A stretch of 64,000 nt of DNA. Source: Epiperipatus broadwayi (taxonomy: Eukaryota; Onychophora; Udeonychophora; Euonychophora; Peripatidae). A program made the translations under genes and the position numbers. Shown one piece after another: positions 58,660 to 64,000 of the stretch. Each line of letters begins with the position of its first letter. Positions within the stretch are counted from its first letter, which is position 1. A model generated the notes under the pieces. The model was not told the origin of the DNA, ran no database searches, and worked only from the letters and a program-made list of their open reading frames with translations. The stretch covers positions 5,823,244-5,887,243 of the forward strand of contig JAQFVV010012418.1 of assembly GCA_028023455.1 (NCBI GenBank), written 5' to 3'.

Positions 58660-59977
58660 TCAATAACACCTGTTTGTTTTCCTACCCATATATTGCATTT
58701 TCAACCTCTTCTTATTACTCCCAACATGCATCTGCATACTTTTTTGAGTGGTCTGAAGTCTCTGTATTGCTCTTCTATTAAGGGTCCAAGTCTCAGATCC
58801 ATAAGTAAGAACTGATAAAACACATTCATTAAAAACTTTCCTTTTCAAACACATAGGCACATTTCCTTTTAGTATCAAGTTATTTCTACCAAAAGCACTC
58901 CAAACAAGTTTAATTCTATGATTAATTTCATCCATTATGTTTCCATCTATAATAATAATCTGACCAAGGTATTTGTAACTGTTAACTTCTTCTAACTTAT
59001 CATAATCAATCTTTATTTTCATATTTTGAGGAAATCCATTAAACATTACTTTAGTCTTTTTAACACATATCTTTAGTCCTACTTTCCTACTTTCATCTGA
59101 TAACTCTTGCAACATTTCCTGCAACTCTAAAGCATTATTTGCAAAAACAACTACATCATCTGCAAAGTCTAAATGACTTAAATAATTTCCATTTACTTTC
59201 ACTTCTTTAGCTTCCCATTTTAATCCACAAAATACTTCTTGCAGCACTGCTGTAAAAAGTTTTGGAGATATGGAGTCACTGTGTCTTACACCATTCTCAA
59301 TGTTGACTTTACTAGTATCATTATGTAATCTAATTGTTGCTGTTGCATTTTTATAAATATTCTTTAAAATATGACAATATCCTGGATCTATACCTTGATG
59401 ATCCAATGCTTTAATCGCTGAATAAATGTTTATAGAATCAAATATCTTTTCATAATCTACAAACCCAAAGCATACTGGCATCTCATATTCATTTGTCCTT
59501 TCTATAACTTCTCTCAATACCTGGATATGATCTACTGTACTAAAACCACTTTTAAAAACAGCGTGTTCTCTTGGTTGGTGGAAATCTAATGTTCTCTGTA
59601 GACAAGTTGTAATTATCTTGATAAAAATTTTGTATAAAACTGATAAAAGGCTGATAAGTCTGTAATTTCTAATATCTTCTTTATCATCTTTTTTAAATAT
59701 TAATACTGCATTCTTCCAAATCATTTAGTACATCTTTATCGTTTAGATATTTGGTATATAACTTTGCTAAAATTTTTTCTATTTCTTCACCTGCTTCTTT
59801 TAATATATCAATTATAATTTCATCATTACCTGGAGCTTTTCCTTTCTTCATAAATATAATTGCATATCTCATTTCTTCATTTAAAATTTTGGGAAACTCA
59901 GAAGATATAATAGATATAGGGGGTACTTGTTCTTTATTACTATATAATTCTTGATAGAAGTCTTCTACCCATTTCAT
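58660..59977 (-). pseudogene. RTE reverse transcriptase (two frames)
   Basis: Frame 59693-59977 gives the N-terminal part (FMKKGKAPGNDEIIIDILKE). Frame 58660-59724 gives 354 codons with NYRLISLLSVLYKIF, GFVDYEKIFDSIN, HLDFADDVVVFAN and VGLKICVKKTKVMF. The F-A-D-D catalytic box is intact, the first catalytic D is present. A frameshift separates the two frames near 59710, and the C-terminal end shifts again after SETWTLNRRAIQRLQTTQ. Confidence 0.88.
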
Positions 59978-60459
59978 GATGTCATCTCTCTTTTTAGTAA
60001 TAATTCCATTTTTTTTTCTTATTGCAGATATATATTTCCTACCAATACCAAAATGTTGTTTTACACTTTTAAGACTTTTATTCTCTTCTACATTTTTTCT
60101 TGCTAGTTCACAGTTATATTTTTTTATATCATTTTCAACTCTTTTCTACACCATTTTACAAAATTCGAGATATTCAATCTTTTTTAATGCATCACTTATG
60201 TATATTTTCATATTCCTTCTTTTCTTCCTAAATTCTCTAGTCTCAGTAGAAATTTTATTGGTCAATTGCTGCTTTTTTTTTTACCAGCTATCTTTGTTAC
60301 AGTTTTTAAAAGTGTATCAGTTATTTTCATATTAATTTCATTCAAATCTGAATCATGTTCAAAATGTACTAATACTTGAAACCGATTTCTAAGTTCTAAT
60401 TTGAATTCATTAGAATGTTTCTGAAGATTAAGAATATCAACTGTAAATATTGGTTTTTC

Positions 60460-61160
60460 TTAATAATTTTTGTCTTTCTAGTTTTGCATTAGCAATGTAT
60501 CTTACTAATTGATGATCACTTCCTGTGTTAAGTCTATTAAGAACATTACAATCTTGAAATATGTATTTTCTGTTAGTCAAAATATAATCCAATTCTCCTG
60601 TACCTTCATTTGGATGCTTCCATGTCCATTTCCTTTTAACATTTTTCTCAAAAAAAAAAAAAAGAATTCATAATATAAAGTTTTTCTTTTTCTGCAAACT
60701 CCACAAGTCTATGTCCTCTCTACAATTTTAAAATGTTGTTTACTCTGATCAAAAAAGTTTTGTACATCCATATAAAAATCTTCTACTATTTCATCACTAT
60801 GAGAACTTGTTGGGGCATGAACCTGAATTATCTGCATTGGGTATCTGCTATTAAGTTGTATAACTAATCTTGCCACTCTGTCTGATACACTATCAATCTC
60901 CACAATGTTATTCTTCCACTTTTTATTTATAATGAATCCTACTCCTCTTGTATTTCCAATATTTGTGCCTTTATAGTAGACTGCATGTCCACTTTTTAAA
61001 TCAACTGTCTCTTCACTTTTTTTTCTAAGTTCACAAAATCCAATAATGTCCCATTTAATATAAGACAGTTCTTCTTCCAATTCTTGCAATCTTCTTTCAA
61101 TTGAAAGTTAACTGCAATTATAAGTACCTAAATAAAAAGTCATCATCAAATGGCAGCCTG
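60460..61160 (-). pseudogene. RTE apurinic-type endonuclease
   Basis: Minus strand starts LGTYNC and meets a stop, then ELEEELSYIKWDIIGFCELR (catalytic E), VGFIINKKWKNNIVE, IQVHAPTSSHSDE, and after a frame change NRKYIFQDCNVLNRLNTGSD followed by HQLVR (the terminal S-D-H). This is the APE-type nuclease that nicks target DNA for LINE priming. Poly-A slippage (60650-60663) probably caused the frame change. Confidence 0.82.
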
Positions 61161-61559
61161 GGTCCACAATCGGGATTCTTAGCACCTCCCCCTTTGGCCA
61201 CTAACCGCTGTCTTGGTTGGTGACTTTACAGCCTCCTGGGAATACATATTGGCATCTATATGTGTATATTTATAAGCATTTTTATGATAATTAAAACTTT
61301 GGAACATCAAGTATAAACTCAAATCATGAAATTTTTTTTCTAAATGCAAAAGAAGTAATTGGGCTACTTTAATGACTAAGAAGATTAACATTGATAAGAA
61401 TGCATATTTGGTGATTCTGTGTTTCCAAAATTTTTTATAGCATTGTTATGGTATTTTGTGAATTACAATTGGAAAATAAGGGAATAAAAATAATGGAGAT
61501 TACTTAAGTCATCTAGATTTTGAAGTTATTGTGTTCATTTTGAAAATATTACTTCAAAA

Positions 61560-62150
61560 CTTCAGGCAATTCTCCAAGAATTATCAGATGAAAATAATTA
61601 AATATAAATGTTAAAAAATATTTAAATAATGTTCAGTGATTTTTTTTAAAAAAAGGGGGAAATAAAAACGAATTAGAAGTTAACAAATATAAATAACTTA
61701 GTTAGACTAAACTATTTATTAATATAGAAATGAAATGTAATGGAATTAATAATAGAATTAAACTTGTATAGTGTGTTTTTGATAAACATCACAATATTAA
61801 AAGAAAATATATTTAGATGTTTTACCAGTCCTTATGACACAACTCACATGCAAACTATTGAAAATTGTATTATAAGGTTAACTAGAAGTTGAAAGGGAAA
61901 TGCACAAATGATACAATGAACTTTTAGTTAATGACATTATTGAATTAAAAGACTGAAATGAAGTAGGATTGAACATATTACTAAAAGAGATAACAATGGG
62001 TGGGAAATTGAAGTATTAAATTTGTTTCAAAGAAGATACAGAACATGTTTAAATAAAACAAAGAAGTTTTTGGAATGAAAAAAAAAAACTATGGTCAAAG
62101 AAATTGGATTAATTTCAGACTTTATTCTGCAATGCTTTGATAATGAGATT
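61560..62150 (+). pseudogene. RTE-clade LINE relic, 3' end, opposite strand
   Basis: The + strand shows LQAILQELSDEN, then, in pieces, RIEHITKRDNNGWEIEVLNL and an arginine/lysine-rich continuation, which match the C-terminal region of copies 1 and 2 (AGHIARRDDNRWTIEILNW). It is heavily decayed and older than the two minus-strand copies. Confidence 0.65.
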
Positions 62151-62722
62151 AAAAATTATAACTGTATATAGGTTATTTTGTTTTTTTATTTATATAATTT
62201 ATATTTTTACAAATCATACATATTTATATCACAAAATTGTATTGTTATGAATGAAAACTAGATAATGTATTATCATTTGTAATTTTGAAGAAGACTATTG
62301 GTTAGGAGAGATGTAGGAGAGAAAATATTAATTAGTAAAAAAAGGCATTAAAATATTTAAAAGTGGATTGGTTATTTTAAAACAATATAATATACAAAAT
62401 TAATTTAAACAAAGATAAAATAATAATAATAATTTTCCAATAGCATAGTAATAAAGAAATTTAGAAAAACTATCAGACTGTGATTATTATTTAGCATCGT
62501 CATAAATTTGAGATCAATTTGAAATCACTATTTATAATATATATGTTGTTTATATTATGACCAATATTAATTACAGAAATGTTAATGATGTTAGTCACTT
62601 GTTTTAAATTATTTATTTATTTATTTTTTTAATTCAAAAAAGTAGCGAGGAAGAAAGATTCAAATTAAGACACAATTTTTAAAGTAGAAAATTTTATTTA
62701 TAGTAATTAATTGGATTCAGTG

Positions 62723-62800
62723 CCCTATCTGGTTTAGTGCAGTGGTAGAGTGTCAGATCCTGGAGTGTAAGGTGCTTGGATTGATTCCAGTGCTGACATT
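62723..62800 (+). repeat. tRNA-derived SINE-like head
   Basis: TTAGTGCAGTGG at 62734-62745 fits an A box and GGATTGATTCC at 62778-62788 a B box, at tRNA spacing. Composition is clearly mixed against AT-rich flanks. No folded acceptor stem. Probably the 5' part of a SINE. The tail is not delimited. Confidence 0.5.
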
Positions 62801-62849
62801 TACAGCTCCCCAAACTTTTTATGAACTCTTGAGCTGTAAAGTCATTTGA

Positions 62850-64000
62850 TTATTATTGTTGGTATTATTGGTTTTATTATTTTGTTTAAATAGATTTTTC
62901 AATATATCTTGCATTTCTAAAACTTATTGTGCAGCAAATTTTTCTCTTTGAAAAACTTCAAAATCATTTCAACCATATCTTTCCAATGAAAGTAATTAAT
63001 ATTGCATCTTTTTAGAATATCTTTGCAATGATTTGCCTAATGTGTACGGGATATATTTCTTCCACACAAATCATAGTCAGGTTTATTGTAAAATAATTAC
63101 TTTAAGAAGTCTAATTATTTCTGTTTATTTCACATTATGAAATCTATTAAAGTTACATCCTTATAAGAATCAATATTATTACATTCAGGATGCTGAAGAA
63201 CATAACGAAGGGTCTTTTTACTAATATTATAAAGCATCGTTAAATGAAAGTTTTTTTATATCTTTATGTTGTATATTAGGAATGAAGGATCCATATTTCA
63301 TTTCTTTACAATAAATTAGATAGAGTAAAATCCTATACGTAACTAATTTAGTTGAAGTAGTTATAGCATTATTCTTTAACTTATAAATACAGAAACAATA
63401 TAGCTTATATTCATATCCAAGTTCTTTTTTTAAAATTTTATTTAAAAATCTATTGAGATATTTAAATTGATTCACATTTTTATGCTAGCTAAAATACTTA
63501 CGTTTTTGAACCTTAGTTTCTAAAACAAAATCTTTGTAGAATACATTCGAAATATTAGATCATTTTTTGAATTGGCAAGAGTAAGTTCAGTAATCAATAT
63601 ATTCTTAATCTAGAAGAAAAATGTTGTTTTTATTTTTCTTTCACATTTAAATTCTCATCGTCAAATCTATATCACATTTTGGTGCCTACTTCTATGAAAT
63701 TGAATATAAACTTCTCCAAGGAAATCACAAAAAATAAAAGTAAAAAAACATTCTTATTAAACACCAGTTTTTGCTTCAAATGTCTCACAATTTTTTGTCA
63801 TCTATAATAATATTTCCTCTCATATTATTATATAGGATCTATATAATATGAATAAATTTTGATGGGCAATCACTGAATTTCAAACATTATCACACAGTTT
63901 TTTAATTAACTGACTTAAAAATATTTTGGCAAATTGGTTACACATTACATAAATCAAACTTTTTCTTACAGTCTTCTTTTTTTTTTGTATTTTCTTGACA
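62850..64000. other. AT-rich DNA to the window end
   Basis: No PSI-domain exon of the PLXDC-like gene, and no element, was recognised. The 82-codon minus frame at 63227-63475 has no support. Confidence 0.5.

Larger units (their letters stand above)
58449..61240 (-). mobile_element. RTE-clade LINE, near full-length copy 2
   Basis: About 2.8 kb on the minus strand from a GC-richer 5' leader (61150-61240) through APE endonuclease and reverse transcriptase to an ATGATG-rich 3' end at 58449. It is closely related to copy 1 (50122-52133), starting from the same 3' terminus, but it extends further 5'. It is dead through frameshifts at about 59700-59725 and 58660-58740 and a stop near the start of the endonuclease. 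Confidence 0.9.

Noticed and set aside
1-64000. CRISPR arrays, bacterial operons, riboswitches or rRNA
   Set aside because: The window is eukaryotic with spliced exons; tandem repeats seen are transposon units or local duplications, and no rRNA core sequence was recognised.
49093-64000. PSI-domain exon of the PLXDC-like gene
   Set aside because: I looked for a cysteine-rich exon between a T-rich acceptor and GT donor after exon f and found no convincing candidate.

Overview
This window is AT-rich eukaryotic DNA from an invertebrate animal. The evidence is one spliced host gene with very long introns, canonical GT/AG splice sites, and a dense mixture of animal-type transposable elements: Penelope-like elements (PLEs) with GIY-YIG endonuclease, RTE and Jockey-like LINEs, Ty3/gypsy, piggyBac, Tigger/pogo-like and hAT. 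There are no prokaryotic features. Most short open frames are chance or belong to degraded elements. An arthropod is plausible, but I cannot fix the phylum from the sequence alone.

The host gene is on the + strand. Six internal exons (7588-7774, 27217-27339, 32495-32548, 36017-36081, 37159-37249, 48997-49092) join in phase into about 205 residues that match the extracellular nidogen-like region of plexin-domain-containing proteins (PLXDC1/PLXDC2, also called TEM7/TEM7R). The 5' end (signal peptide) and 3' end (PSI domain, membrane segment, tail) lie outside the window or were not seen. The gene spans more than 41 kb here, and its introns hold nearly all the mobile DNA.

Layout: 1-6.2 kb carries two copies of a 2.2-kb LTR-like repeat and flanking repeats. 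At 8.1-9.8 kb a piggyBac-type element is nested inside a Tigger-like element. At 11.4-12.1 kb and 17.6-22.1 kb there are PLE fragments in inverted (head-to-head) pairs, with a tRNA-like segment in the tail of the second family. At 14.4 kb there is a hAT transposase relic, and at 32.7 kb a perfect 146-bp palindrome. A degenerate gypsy element with both LTRs (minus strand) fills 38.5-44.4 kb. LINE remnants fill 44.8-45.9 kb and 50.1-62.2 kb, including two RTE elements.

The most interesting component is a roughly 466-bp dispersed repeat present at six sites (25.3, 30.5, 37.4, 42.0, 45.9 and 55.7 kb). It contains a motif that folds as a type I hammerhead ribozyme: CTGATGA core, three-base-pair stem II with a compensatory change between copies, GAAA core, tiny stem III, a GTC cleavage site and a two-part stem I. 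At 55736-56920 there is one inverted unit plus a nearly identical tandem dimer of period 466 bp, the whole flanked by a 15-bp target-site duplication. Two further insertions have 13-bp duplications. This tandem, inverted, hammerhead-bearing structure with 13-15 bp duplications is what is expected of a non-autonomous PLE-mobilised element of the animal retrozyme kind. The motif identification is read from sequence. Ribozyme activity, RNA circles and PLE mobilisation are inferences.
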